A program made the translations under genes and the position numbers. A DNA stretch of 64,000 nt from CAWBBA01 sp963729795 (GTDB lineage: Bacteria > Desulfobacterota > Desulfomonilia > Desulfomonilales > Desulfomonilaceae): contig CAVSPC010000058.1 in the NCBI GenBank assembly GCA_963729795.1, positions 78,784-142,783 of the forward strand, in the 5' to 3' direction. The notes below the pieces were generated by a model. The model was not told the origin of the DNA. It worked only from the letters and a program-made list of their open reading frames with translations, and searched no databases. Shown here piece by piece: positions 16,025 to 25,443 of this stretch (position 1 is the first letter of the stretch; each line of letters opens with the position of its first letter).

Positions 16025-17338
16025 ATGACGGTCAACAAACCAATTAGATCAACGCTTATCATACTGGCTATTATTGGAGCGACTTTCTTGCCGGCACAAA
16101 GTCTTTTGGCGGAGAGCGCGACCAAGTCCCCGGACTATAAAGAGCTGAAGCTCTTCCGTGAGGTCATGGGAATCGTTCAAAAACACTATGTCAAGGACGT
16201 TCCGGATAAAGACCTCGTTCAGGGAGCCATTAACGGGATGCTCCAGTCTCTGGACCCTCACTCCCAGTATCTGAACGAAGAGATGTTTAAGGAACTCCAG
16301 GTCGAAACCAAAGGAGAATTTGGAGGGCTGGGGATCGAGATCACTCTTGAAAATGGGATCTTGACGATTGTGTCTCCAATTGAAGACACGCCCGCGTACA
16401 AAGCCGGCTTAAAACCCGGGGATAAGATCCTGAAGATCGACGGTGAGACCACGAAGAACATTACTCTGCTCAAAGCGGTAAAGCAGATGAGAGGGCGGCC
16501 GGGAAGCAAGGTTACTCTGACGATCATGCGGGAGGGATTCAGAGAGTTCAAGGATTACACAGTCGAGCGAGCCATCATACATGTCCGCTCGGTAAAGACC
16601 CAAATGCTGGATCCCGGCTATCCCTATATCAGGATTGCCAGTTTTCAGGAGAGCACCGACACGGATTTGAGCAAGGCCCTTAAGGCGATGGGGGGAGACG
16701 AGAAGATCAAGGGAATGGTGTTGGATTTGCGGAACGACCCCGGCGGCCTTCTCGATCAAGCCTGGAAAGTAGCGAACCTTTTCTTGGAAAAAGGCGCGTT
16801 AATCGTCTATACCGATGGCCGGTCCAAAGATCAGCAAATGGAATTCAAGGCCACCAGGACCGGGAAACATTATAAGTTCAAGATGGCTGTGCTGATAAAT
16901 GAAGGGAGCGCCAGCGCCTCAGAGATCGTGGCTGGGGCTTTGCAAGATCACGACCGGGCAGTTGTTTTCGGAACCAAATCGTTTGGTAAGGCATCAGTTC
17001 AGACCATCATACCCCTGGACAGCAAGACAGGACTGAGACTGACGACCGCGTACTATTACACCCCGAAGGGTCGCCACATCCAGAAGACCGGCATTGTTCC
17101 CGACGTTGACATGAAGCAGGAAGTAAAGAAGCAGCAAGAACAGGAAGCCGCAGAAGAAGCAAAGCCGGAAAACAAGAAGAAAGGCAAAACGAACAAGTTC
17201 TTGCACGAGACAGCGGATCCCAAAACCGATCCGGTCCTCAGAAAGGCTTTGCAGTGGCTGAAATCAGACGTTACAGTGAAACAGCTCAAGATGGAAAAAC
17301 CGACCAAACTGCCTGATACTGCTTCGTTGGCTGAATAG
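16025..17338 (+). CDS. ctpA: S41 carboxy-terminal processing protease (CtpA/Prc family)
   Basis: Start at the ATG at 16025 with GGGGAGG eight bases upstream; an upstream in-frame ATG at 15950 adds a non-signal extension. 437 residues. Signal peptide or anchor in residues 1-30, a PDZ domain (GEFGGLGIEITLENG to RGRPGSKVTLTIMREG), then the S41 core with LDLRNDPGGLLDQA, catalytic Ser297 in EGSASASEI and Lys322 in SFGKASVQ. The C-terminal KKQQEQEAAEEAKPENKKKG stretch is low complexity. It cleaves periplasmic proteins from the C-terminus. A strong terminator follows. Confidence 0.93.
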   Translation: MTVNKPIRSTLIILAIIGATFLPAQSLLAESATKSPDYKELKLFREVMGIVQKHYVKDVPDKDLVQGAINGMLQSLDPHSQYLNEEMFKELQVETKGEFGGLGIEITLENGILTIVSPIEDTPAYKAGLKPGDKILKIDGETTKNITLLKAVKQMRGRPGSKVTLTIMREGFREFKDYTVERAIIHVRSVKTQMLDPGYPYIRIASFQESTDTDLSKALKAMGGDEKIKGMVLDLRNDPGGLLDQAWKVANLFLEKGALIVYTDGRSKDQQMEFKATRTGKHYKFKMAVLINEGSASASEIVAGALQDHDRAVVFGTKSFGKASVQTIIPLDSKTGLRLTTAYYYTPKGRHIQKTGIVPDVDMKQEVKKQQEQEAAEEAKPENKKKGKTNKFLHETADPKTDPVLRKALQWLKSDVTVKQLKMEKPTKLPDTASLAE

Positions 17339-17391
17339 CCGGTGCCACACTGAAACGGACTCAGGCCAAGACTGCACAATACCCATTGCAA

Positions 17392-17433
17392 TAAAGGAGG
17401 AAGCTTTTGACAAAAAGAGTTTCCTCCTTTTTA
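17392..17433 (+). terminator. Terminator after S41 protease
   Basis: TAAAGGAGGAA (17392-17402) pairs with TTCCTCCTTTTTA (17421-17433), ending in a T-run. It is near symmetric, so it may also serve the converging radical SAM gene. Confidence 0.75.
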
Positions 17434-17552
17434 GTTTGATGCGGCATAAATTGGGATTACGGAAATTCTCTGATACTGATTCTTCAAGATTCTACGCATG
17501 ACATGGCCAAGTGGACCTTTTTTATGTAACTGCCGCTCAACTGGCCGGCAGC

Positions 17553-18776
17553 TCACACAAACCGCTGCTTAATGGCCTGGATGTAGCCGGGGACGCCACC
17601 GGTGGCTTCGCTGTCTATCTGTCGCATTGCTTCTTTCAGACGCGCCCGCAATGCTGGCTCGTTAAATTCATCCAGATATCGGATTGCACCCCCTCTCCGC
17701 GCCAGTTGAAAGAGCAGCCTCTCTTCTTCAGGCAGAGCGAGATAGCCATCGATGACATTGAGTAAACGTTGCTTGTCCTCGGGCAACGCGCCTTCGATCT
17801 CCTCGAGAAGGTTGAGGATATGATCGCTGACAAGCCGAACTGATATGCCTTCCAGATTCTGGATAAGCGTCCTGATTTCACGCACCATTTGATCTTCATC
17901 GGGAGGCCGGAAGCTACCGTTTTTCACCATCTCCATTAGTGGCGTCCCCCTTCTGACATACAGGGAGCGAAATCTTACGAAGTTGGGATTGACGGCATTG
18001 ATTACTCGGGCAGATTCCTGCGCGTTTTCCTCAGATAATTCCACCCCGCCTATGCCAGGCATGACGTAGAAGCAGAGGGACAAGCCACCTTCGACCGCCT
18101 GCTTCCCGCCGGTTATTATCTGCTCGGCACGGGCTCCTTTTTCGATCATTTTGAGGACCCGGTCAGACCCGGATTCCATCCCCACATGAAGCCTAGATAG
18201 GCCGGCTGCCTTAAGACGTGTGAATTCAGCTACTGATTTTCCCTTCAGGGTCGCTGCGCGAGCGTATGAAGTCACGCGTTGGACCTTGGGAAAGGTTTGG
18301 CGAATGTGGCTTAGAATGGAGATAAGAGAGTCCGTTGAAAGCATGAGCGAATTGGCGTCCTGGAGAAAAACAGTGTCCGCTCCTGAAGCCATCCATAGTG
18401 CCACTGAACGAAACGAGTCAGGCAGATTCCCATCTCTCAATATACTCGTCAAAGCACCCTGGGTCAGATTGCCCCCCTCTCCAATTCTCCAAGATAACTC
18501 CCTGATCTCATCCATGATGGCCTTAGCCGTATCCACATCCGCCTTGACTTCTTCCAGGCTTCTGCGAGAAAATTTCTTGCCTTTGTAGGTGCTACAAAAG
18601 ACGCATCGGTTCCACGGACAGTTCCGCGTAACGCGTATGAGCAGGCTCCCTGCTTCGCTTGGGGGCCTAATGGGTCCTTGCTCAAAATCCAATGCTGTAT
18701 TCATGGTTTCTACATCACTCCGAATCGAATTCAGCCACATGAAGTCTTGAGCTTTGAGTTTGCTCGTGGCATTCAT
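17553..18776 (-). CDS. Radical SAM protein with CX4CX2C cluster motif
   Basis: 407 residues; the start is uncertain, with a second ATG at 18704 (MNTALDFEQG) equally plausible. The cluster motif is C-PWNR-C-VF-C in TRNCPWNRCVFCSTYKG, a CX4CX2C spacing rather than the usual CX3CX2C; from memory this variant is typical of a whole uncharacterised radical SAM family. Other SAM-fold features: FLQDANSLM, GLSRLHVGMESGSDRVLKMI and CFYVMPGIGG. The C-terminal part is helical. It probably makes a 5'-deoxyadenosyl radical; the substrate is unknown. Converges on the S41 protease. Confidence 0.85.
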   Translation of the reverse strand: MNATSKLKAQDFMWLNSIRSDVETMNTALDFEQGPIRPPSEAGSLLIRVTRNCPWNRCVFCSTYKGKKFSRRSLEEVKADVDTAKAIMDEIRELSWRIGEGGNLTQGALTSILRDGNLPDSFRSVALWMASGADTVFLQDANSLMLSTDSLISILSHIRQTFPKVQRVTSYARAATLKGKSVAEFTRLKAAGLSRLHVGMESGSDRVLKMIEKGARAEQIITGGKQAVEGGLSLCFYVMPGIGGVELSEENAQESARVINAVNPNFVRFRSLYVRRGTPLMEMVKNGSFRPPDEDQMVREIRTLIQNLEGISVRLVSDHILNLLEEIEGALPEDKQRLLNVIDGYLALPEEERLLFQLARRGGAIRYLDEFNEPALRARLKEAMRQIDSEATGGVPGYIQAIKQRFV

Positions 18777-18845
18777 TCATGTTAAACTATCAAGACTCAT
18801 GAAACAATCTCCCTATCGCCACCATTTCAACACGAGGGAATCTCT

Positions 18846-21800
18846 TTGAAACGGTTTCTTACCAAGGTAAAGATCCTGGCCCTTCTCATCTGTTCCCTTT
18901 GCCTCCTCCTGGACTTCACGGCAACCGCCCGAGAATTTCCTAACGCCGTCAAGATTGTAGCGCCGGACAGACTCTCCGTTCAAGTCTACGCGCAACCGAG
19001 GTTTGGATCGGAGGTCCTGGCTATTGCGCTTCACGATGATGTCCTGGAGTCCACAGGTGTGCAAGACAGCTTCGTTGAAGTCCGACTCGCCGACAAAAGG
19101 GTAGGTTACGTACCCAAAGAGTACACTGTGCCGTGGCAGCCGCCGGCTCAACAGGTTTCAACGACCTGGATGCTGGGTCTCGGGGGCCTCGTTGTAGTGA
19201 TCGGTGCTCTAATCGCCTTCTTTGTCATCAAGCAAAGGAGGATGAAGGATGGAGAGAAGCGCGCAGCGTCCATTCCGGCCGCAATTAAACTCGGGGAAGA
19301 ACTTTACCGGTCGGGAGATTACGAGCAGGCAATTAAGGCATTCAACCGTTATATCAGCCTGCAAGGCGGAACGGTCCGATCACCGGATGTCTACCGCAGG
19401 CTGAGCATATGTTACCAAAAGACCGACGATATCCGCGAAGCGGCCAGAGCCTGGGAAACGATGCGGTCTCTAGGCGGTCTCAAGGCCTACAAGGACTACA
19501 CCGTCGGCGCGGAACTTATGGTGGCTCTAGGAAGGGAGCCTGAAGCCGCGGAAATCTACGAGTTGTTGCTGGAGACTCAGTCTGATGAGGACCAGCGGTA
19601 TGAGATTCATCAAAAGCTCTTTGACATATATCGCAAGATCAAAGACCTAAAGAAACTAATCTATCACGCCGTTGAATTGGAGAAGTTCGGTACGGCGGGA
19701 TCTGGTGTTATTCCTGACGTTGTGAGTTTGTTGATAGCCGAGGGCCAGACCGATCTGGCAATTGAATCGAATCATAGGAATTTGATTACCGGAGTATGCA
19801 GGGATTTTCTTGACGATCATGTCAAGACTCCCGAGGCCGCACGGATTTATCTCAAGTCACTCGAATACGATCGACGAGACCCTGAAATTCATCGTATTCT
19901 TGCTGACATCTATAATCAGGATGGAGATTTTCGGCGTGCAGTCAGCGAACTCACAATGCTTCACCAACTTGATAAAGGGCAATCGGAAGAATACATCGAA
20001 GAAGCCGCAAAAATTTACGTTGAGAACAAACGAGTACAAGACGCCTTGGCAGAAGGAAACCCGTTAATCATCAAGAAAATTGCGCAAATATTCTTGGCTA
20101 GGTCGGAGGTGACCTCCGACGCTGTGGCAACGTATGAAAAAGTCTTGGAATTCCAACCTAATGCAATTGGAATCAATAAGATGCTCAGCACCGTGTATCT
20201 TACCAGAGGAGACCTGGAAAAATACATTGCCAAGTTGCGACTTCTCCATGAAATTGACGGGGAGAATCAGGACTACCTGACGGATTTGGCTCAATGCATC
20301 ATCGACAACCACCTGATAGAGCAGACGATCAAAGAAGGCAATCGTTCTTTGAATGCCAAGATATTAAAACAATTGATCAAACGAGGCATCTATAATGATG
20401 AGGCCGTGTGGTTGTTTGAGAAGCTCGTCAAGTACGAATCTGACAATGCAATCATCCGCAGTGCATTGGCCACGGCCTACGAAAATCGCAAAGAATATGG
20501 AAAATGTCTCCAGCACCTGCTCATCTTGGTCAAGCAAACACCTGGCGATGAGGACCTGTGGGAACGAGTGGCAACGATGGCCACAGAGCAGGGGCTCTTC
20601 AGCCAAGTCCTCGAAAAAGGCAATGCCTCCCTCATTGTCAGGACGGCCGTCGAAATTGTGCAAAGGAAAATCGCAGGACCGGAGGCCAAAGAAATATTGG
20701 AGGCAGCCGCCAAGGAAAGGCCCGATGAAGTTCGGATACTAACTTATCTAAAAACGCTGCGACAATCGGCCGCGGTGGATTCTGCGAGAGAAATGAGAAG
20801 TGAAATAGTATCGCCGATAATATCTGATGACCCACGAAATTCGGATACAAGAGCCAGAGCAACCTCAGCAGTCCGGGAAAAGGAAGCCGAGAACTTCGGT
20901 TACCCTATCAACAGCGAAAAAGAACTCGAACCCGGCGAAGCCGAAGTGTTCGCTGTTGCACCGCCTGAGGAAGAACCATCCGCACAGGGCATGGAGGAAC
21001 CCGGATCTAGGCTCGGCCGGACGCTGACAGACTCGTCGGGGCCCAGTCCTTCTATTCAGACGATTGATCTGGAAGATGCGGATACGTCCTTTGAAGAAAG
21101 GTGCGTGACCACCTTTGTGTCCGGTTACTCCAAGAGACCGTTGCTGGACATCGCCCAGGAGGAATTATTCCGCCCAACAACGGGATCCCTTGCCTACCAG
21201 AAAATGGAACCTCTCATGAGTGACGGCTGGGGTGATCTGAATGTGGTCATTCAGGTAAATACGGGCCGGCATTATTTGATGAGGCTTTTCAGAAATGATC
21301 TGCTTGATGCGCCAATTTTGAAGGAGTTTGTGACCGAGGTTACGAACATTGGCTTCAACATGGCCCACGAAAATGTTCTGCCTATCCTGGAAGTCGTCAC
21401 CGCCCCGAACGGGGACAGCGGTTTGATTCATCCATTCGCGGCCCTCAACTTGGAACAGGTGATGCAGTCTGAAAAAAGACCGGAGCCGGCAAAGAGGATA
21501 GAGCTTATTGCCAAAATAATGGACGCTCTGGTGTATGCCCACAATTACAAAGGAATAGACGGCCAATTGCGGAGAGCCTTTCACTTACATCTGCATCCGT
21601 CCAACATAATTCTTAGCCGCGATTTTTTAAGCTGTTACGTAGTGGGCGTCGGATATTCGCAAATCTTCCGAAACCTGACTCGGGGCAGGCAGCCTAGGTG
21701 GCAAGATCCGGGAATGAATCCTGTCTCCATGCCGCCCGAGTTCTTCCGCACGAGAGCAGGGGCTATTAGAGAGAGATCCGCCGACATTTATTCGCTGGGA

Positions 21801-22040
21801 ATTGTTATCTACTTTACGGCCACAGGCGAGTTCCCGTTCGAGGGACCTTCCTTCGACGATTACAAATTCCAACACACGAAAATATTTGCTGCTCCCCCAA
21901 GGCTTATCGACCCGACTGTCCCGGATTGGCTGGAACCTATAATTCTGGGGTGTCTGGAAAAAGACCCAGCGAAACGCTGGGATAATATAATGGAGGTTCG
22001 CCGCGCGTTGCATCAAGGCATGGAAAGAACAAAACTCTAA
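18846..22040 (+). CDS. Membrane-anchored TPR protein with C-terminal pseudokinase domain
   Basis: 1064 residues from TTG, with GAGGGA eight bases upstream. Order: signal peptide (1-28), SH3-like segment (about 35-95, VYAQPRFGSEVL), a membrane helix (108-127), many TPR-like helices (about 145-680), an acidic linker, and a protein-kinase-like fold (about 775-1060). The kinase is degenerate: the HRD loop reads H913-L-H915-L-H917-P-S-N920, so the catalytic Asp and Lys are His; the DFG region reads GVG (934-936); the VAIK Lys is replaced (LMRLFR). The APE-loop (MPPEFF) and DIYSLGIVIYFTATGEFPF are kept. The layout implies periplasmic sensing coupled to a cytoplasmic scaffold. Confidence 0.85.
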   Translation: MKRFLTKVKILALLICSLCLLLDFTATAREFPNAVKIVAPDRLSVQVYAQPRFGSEVLAIALHDDVLESTGVQDSFVEVRLADKRVGYVPKEYTVPWQPPAQQVSTTWMLGLGGLVVVIGALIAFFVIKQRRMKDGEKRAASIPAAIKLGEELYRSGDYEQAIKAFNRYISLQGGTVRSPDVYRRLSICYQKTDDIREAARAWETMRSLGGLKAYKDYTVGAELMVALGREPEAAEIYELLLETQSDEDQRYEIHQKLFDIYRKIKDLKKLIYHAVELEKFGTAGSGVIPDVVSLLIAEGQTDLAIESNHRNLITGVCRDFLDDHVKTPEAARIYLKSLEYDRRDPEIHRILADIYNQDGDFRRAVSELTMLHQLDKGQSEEYIEEAAKIYVENKRVQDALAEGNPLIIKKIAQIFLARSEVTSDAVATYEKVLEFQPNAIGINKMLSTVYLTRGDLEKYIAKLRLLHEIDGENQDYLTDLAQCIIDNHLIEQTIKEGNRSLNAKILKQLIKRGIYNDEAVWLFEKLVKYESDNAIIRSALATAYENRKEYGKCLQHLLILVKQTPGDEDLWERVATMATEQGLFSQVLEKGNASLIVRTAVEIVQRKIAGPEAKEILEAAAKERPDEVRILTYLKTLRQSAAVDSAREMRSEIVSPIISDDPRNSDTRARATSAVREKEAENFGYPINSEKELEPGEAEVFAVAPPEEEPSAQGMEEPGSRLGRTLTDSSGPSPSIQTIDLEDADTSFEERCVTTFVSGYSKRPLLDIAQEELFRPTTGSLAYQKMEPLMSDGWGDLNVVIQVNTGRHYLMRLFRNDLLDAPILKEFVTEVTNIGFNMAHENVLPILEVVTAPNGDSGLIHPFAALNLEQVMQSEKRPEPAKRIELIAKIMDALVYAHNYKGIDGQLRRAFHLHLHPSNIILSRDFLSCYVVGVGYSQIFRNLTRGRQPRWQDPGMNPVSMPPEFFRTRAGAIRERSADIYSLGIVIYFTATGEFPFEGPSFDDYKFQHTKIFAAPPRLIDPTVPDWLEPIILGCLEKDPAKRWDNIMEVRRALHQGMERTKL

Positions 22041-22089
22041 ATTAGTAACAAGAGCGCGTCTTGTTTTAAGGACCGCGGTTTTCGTCGTC

Positions 22090-22374
22090 CTAAGATGCCC
22101 ACACTTCCTTGTAAGCATTTTCGTCAGGGCTGTTGTAATGCTCTTGTTCCTCATTGAGGCTGTTTATGTAGCGCGTTAGCACTTTGCACCGTTCACAAGG
22201 ATTATAAGCTGACTCGTAACGCGTTACTTTTCCCTTCGCCCGCGTAGACATGTGAATCTTGAGGTCTTTTATGTCGTTGTACATCTTCATGCAATGCCGA
22301 ATATTCCATCTGCCTTTGAATACTCGACAGTTCACCGCGTACTCGTCCAACCATACTTTATTGTCAGCTTTCAT
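22090..22374 (-). CDS. Small Cys protein, KGRW family (copy 1)
   Basis: 94 residues; GGGAGAGG lies five bases before the ATG. Layout: M-x-ADNKVWLDEY, then C-RVFKGRW-NIRH-C, about 30 basic residues, then NPCERC. The same pattern, WLD...C..hKGRW....C and a terminal PC..C pair, recurs in the product of 34471-34680. The four cysteines suggest a zinc site. The function is unknown; similar short proteins with C..C pairs are known near phage and regulatory genes, from memory. It lies downstream of, and opposite to, the pseudokinase gene. Confidence 0.65.
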   Translation of the reverse strand: MKADNKVWLDEYAVNCRVFKGRWNIRHCMKMYNDIKDLKIHMSTRAKGKVTRYESAYNPCERCKVLTRYINSLNEEQEHYNSPDENAYKEVWAS

Positions 22375-22551
22375 GGCGACCTCTCCCTTCCGGACGCCAC
22401 GGGCCGTCCGCTTCCAGGCAATATACCCATGATCCGCAACGTTAGTTATTCCCGTAACCCTTGGTGATAGTACCCGACACTCCGATCTCTGAAATGTTCC
22501 TAGCGGGAGAAACGTTTGGACGTTTTATTCATGAAATGCTACAATTAAACA

Positions 22552-22580
22552 TTGACTGGTATTTTGATTGATGCTAGATT
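22552..22580 (+). promoter_or_regulatory. Sigma-70-type promoter of M23 peptidase gene
   Basis: TTGACT (22552-22557), a 17-base spacer, then TAGATT (22575-22580), 30 bases before the GTG start. Confidence 0.55.
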
Positions 22581-22609
22581 TTGCTGACTAGAGGTGTGGA
22601 TAAGAGGCT

Positions 22610-24019
22610 GTGCGACTAGATCATCACTCTGTCAACTTGAATTATGGGCGCCAGTCGCGGTCTTCTGGAAGAACAGCTTTGATTTTATTCGTTGTTCTGC
22701 TGGGGATCGTTGCAGTAGGTGGTTACTTTTGTCTCCCGCCCGACAGCCGCGGACACGCGCAGATATCGTGCAATCTTCCCTCTGAACCAATTGACGTTGA
22801 CAAGAATTCGTCACCGTACGCCGCCAATGACGTGACTTCGGATCAAACCAGCAGTGGCTGCCAGGAGATCGCAGAAATCACCGGCCAGGGTGATACCCTC
22901 TTCTCTCTATTGAACGACAATCTGACCGATGAATCCGAATGTAAGCGAGTAGTGGCAAGCATGGTCTCTGTCATTCGCGCAAGCCTTGACTTGCCTTTTG
23001 ACGGTTACACCGTTCTCAGGCCTGGAAAGAGTTACAGCATAATCGTTGACGGCCAGGGCCACTTCCTGAAGGCCACTTTGGAATTGGCTCCAGACAAGGT
23101 TTTTCATGCGGTCCTAAAAGGCGATGAAATTCACTCCTGGAAAGAAGATGTTGTGCTCGACTTCAAGGTGGAGAGCGTCACTTTCCGGCTCAAAGGTGAC
23201 CTCGCGAAATCTGTTCTCAGTGCCGGTGAAGGTAAAGAATTAGCCACGAAATTGGCAACAATCTTTCGCTGGGACATTAACTTTCAGTCTGACGCCACAT
23301 GGGGTGACACGTGTAAAGTTCTCTTTGAGCGACGATATGCTGATGACCGCCCGTCAGGCTACGGCCGCATCCTCTGCGCTGTCTACGAAGGAAGGAAAAC
23401 GAATAGGAAGACCGCAATTCTCTTCAACGGCCAATATTATGATGAAGATGGCACGGAATTAAAGAAGGATTTCCTGCGATCCCCCCTTGGTGGCTATCGC
23501 TTGCGGATCAGTTCCCCGTACGGCCTCCGTCTCCACCCCATTCTGGGCAGCTGGCGCCACCACAAGGGTGTCGACTACGCGGCTCCAAAGGGGACGCCGG
23601 TTCGATGCGTTGCCAACGGAGTGGTCACCTCTGCCGGTTGGCACTATCAATTGGGGAACTACGTTTGTGTGAAGCACGATAATGGCTGTGAGAGCCGCTA
23701 TGGTCACCTTAGCCGTATCAGCGTACAGAAGGGGAAGCGCGTGAAGCAGGACGAGAAGATAGGCCTCGTCGGGCAGACCGGCTTGGCAACCGGGCCGCAT
23801 CTTCATTTTGAGTGGCTGGTGAACGGGCACCACCGCCCCCCGCCTTCACCCAACAAGCTGGTCAAGAGTCTTCGTAAGGTTCCAGCCCCGTTGCAAGGCC
23901 GTTTCGTGACAGTCTCTCAACAGTCGGTTACATTCGCTGGACGAGGTGATGTTGACACGCCGAGCCGCCCGGACCGAGTTGACGAGTTTTCAGTGATCAT
24001 TTCCCTTTTCGTCCTTTAG
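22610..24019 (+). CDS. M23 family metallopeptidase
   Basis: 469 residues from GTG (AAGAGG three bases upstream; tight spacing). A single membrane anchor (residues 23-43) leaves the rest periplasmic. The middle part (ITGQGDTLFSLLNDNLT to WDINFQSDATWGDTCKVLFE) matches the N-terminal domain of MepM/Csd3-type enzymes. The M23 core carries H318-x3-D322 in HHKGVDYAAPKGTPV and H397-L-H399 in GPHLHFEWLV, with PYGLRLHPI before it. It should cut peptidoglycan peptide cross-links. The C-terminal 60 residues are unrelated to the core. Activity residues are intact. Confidence 0.92.
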   Translation: MRLDHHSVNLNYGRQSRSSGRTALILFVVLLGIVAVGGYFCLPPDSRGHAQISCNLPSEPIDVDKNSSPYAANDVTSDQTSSGCQEIAEITGQGDTLFSLLNDNLTDESECKRVVASMVSVIRASLDLPFDGYTVLRPGKSYSIIVDGQGHFLKATLELAPDKVFHAVLKGDEIHSWKEDVVLDFKVESVTFRLKGDLAKSVLSAGEGKELATKLATIFRWDINFQSDATWGDTCKVLFERRYADDRPSGYGRILCAVYEGRKTNRKTAILFNGQYYDEDGTELKKDFLRSPLGGYRLRISSPYGLRLHPILGSWRHHKGVDYAAPKGTPVRCVANGVVTSAGWHYQLGNYVCVKHDNGCESRYGHLSRISVQKGKRVKQDEKIGLVGQTGLATGPHLHFEWLVNGHHRPPPSPNKLVKSLRKVPAPLQGRFVTVSQQSVTFAGRGDVDTPSRPDRVDEFSVIISLFVL

Positions 24020-24249
24020 TGTGTTGGTCGCATTGTAGTCTTTGCCTGCTCTATCAGCCTTCTTCGACGCAGCCGCCGTAATTGTGCCGCATTTGTCTTC
24101 ACTCGATCAAGTCTCCAGTACTCACACTTCTATTCCTCTTCTGGCCTCGGGAAAGGCCGATTACATTTGAAATCTTGACGGATTCCTCCATCCGCGATAT
24201 GATTGTCCGGCAATAATTCGGTTTAAATTGCTTAAAGGAGGAGCTTGTC

Positions 24250-24889
24250 ATGAAAAAGTACTCACTGATCGGGATGCTCCTTTTCCTGGTAGCTTCGACC
24301 GTCCCCAGTTATGGATTCATTGATTATCTCTTTTCAGGCTCCGCCAGCAGAGATGCCATCGACAACTCTTTTCTCGGTGATCTCCGGGCCTGGTGGACAG
24401 GCAACCCCGCCTACACCTTCAACCCTTATTGGAAGGGAAACCAGCAGGCGAATCAGCAACAAGGGCAGCAGCCAAATTCCATGAACCAGCCGAGCCCTCA
24501 GGGGTACAGCCCAATGGGTGCGCCATCGCCCGGGACGTCGCCGGCTCCCCAGCCTACTGTCTGCGTACTATCCCCAGCAGGCGGCCCCACAGGGCGCTTA
24601 CGGCCAAGGCTACGGGCAGCCGTCTCAGCCCGCGTACGGTGGCGCGCCTCAACAGTACCAGCAAGTACCGCAGCAATACCAAGCAAGCCCTCAGCAATAC
24701 GGGCAGGCGCCCCAAAATTATCAGACTTCTCAGCAACCCCAGCAATATCAGGCTCCTCCGGCTTATCAGGGCGCGCCTCAGTCCTATCCTGGCGTTGCGC
24801 AGCAACAACCTGCTCTGCCGCAGGCGTACCCGACGGGGGCGCAGCAGTATCAGCAGGGCCCTTCAGGTTATCCATCTCGCGTTCAATAG
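24250..24889 (+). pseudogene. Secreted PQY-rich protein, frameshifted
   Basis: AAAGGAGGAG precedes the ATG. The frame starts with a signal peptide (MKKYSLIGMLLFLVASTVPSY), FIDYLFSGSASRDAIDNSF and a Q/N/P-rich segment (NQQANQQQGQQPNSMNQPSP). Near 24545-24575 the sense continues only in the +1 frame, as AYYPQQAAPQGAYGQGYG and repeats such as PQQYQQVPQQYQ, ending at 24889. One surplus base explains this. The original frame runs on to 25020 as arginine/serine-rich nonsense. The intact protein would be about 213 residues, a low-complexity envelope or extracellular protein of unknown role. Confidence 0.7.
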
Positions 24890-25443
24890 AATTGGCGCGG
24901 GCTTGCCCCGTGACTTCGCCCACAGGGCAAGGGTTCGGACATCTTCGGTGTTGGCATCCCAGTAAATGGGGAGGGTCGGACGATCCTGTCCGGCAAATAG
25001 GCGGTTCGGGGTGCGAATAATCTACGAGCAACCTGGCCATGCCTGGGGCTGCTCTCGGGAAGTGAGAGAAGTACTTTGTCCTTCGCAAGGTTCTGACCAC
25101 TCTTTGCTTCCTCTCAAGTGATACAAGTTCGCCTCTAAGCAAGTCACTCCATGTTTTAGGTAGAGGCGAATGGCATTCGCTGGGCGGTCCCGCGAGACGT
25201 GGGATGTCCCTATCATGCCCGGATCGGATTCCGGGGTGAGGAATGGCGGTCCCGTCCGGTCAGGACTACTCACCAACATCCTGTCCAGAATTATTACCGG
25301 CCTGACGGTGCATTCTTGCCCTGTTGCCGACCGGCAATCCCGCGTTCCGCGCGGGACGATCCTACTGACGTTGTCATGTTTCGTTGTAGCTTTATAGCTA
25401 TGGAGTGGGTATGAGTGATCGCTTGGAAAAGCTGGGGCCGAAT
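24890..25443. other. Repeat-rich intergenic region
   Basis: No supported gene in about 550 bases. It contains an imperfect inverted pair around TTCGCCTCTAAGCAAGTC and GGTAGAGGCGAA (25130-25170), a second palindrome GGTCCCGCGAGACGTGGGA (25181), and the 22-base CG-rich palindrome at 25336-25357. Part of it (CATCCTGTCCAGAATTATTACC) resembles the gap at 34320-34345. Confidence 0.5.

Noticed and set aside
24890..25020. Continuation of the 24250 frame to 25020 as part of the protein
   Set aside because: After about 24560 this frame becomes Arg/Ser-rich without the PQY pattern, while the +1 frame keeps it to 24889.
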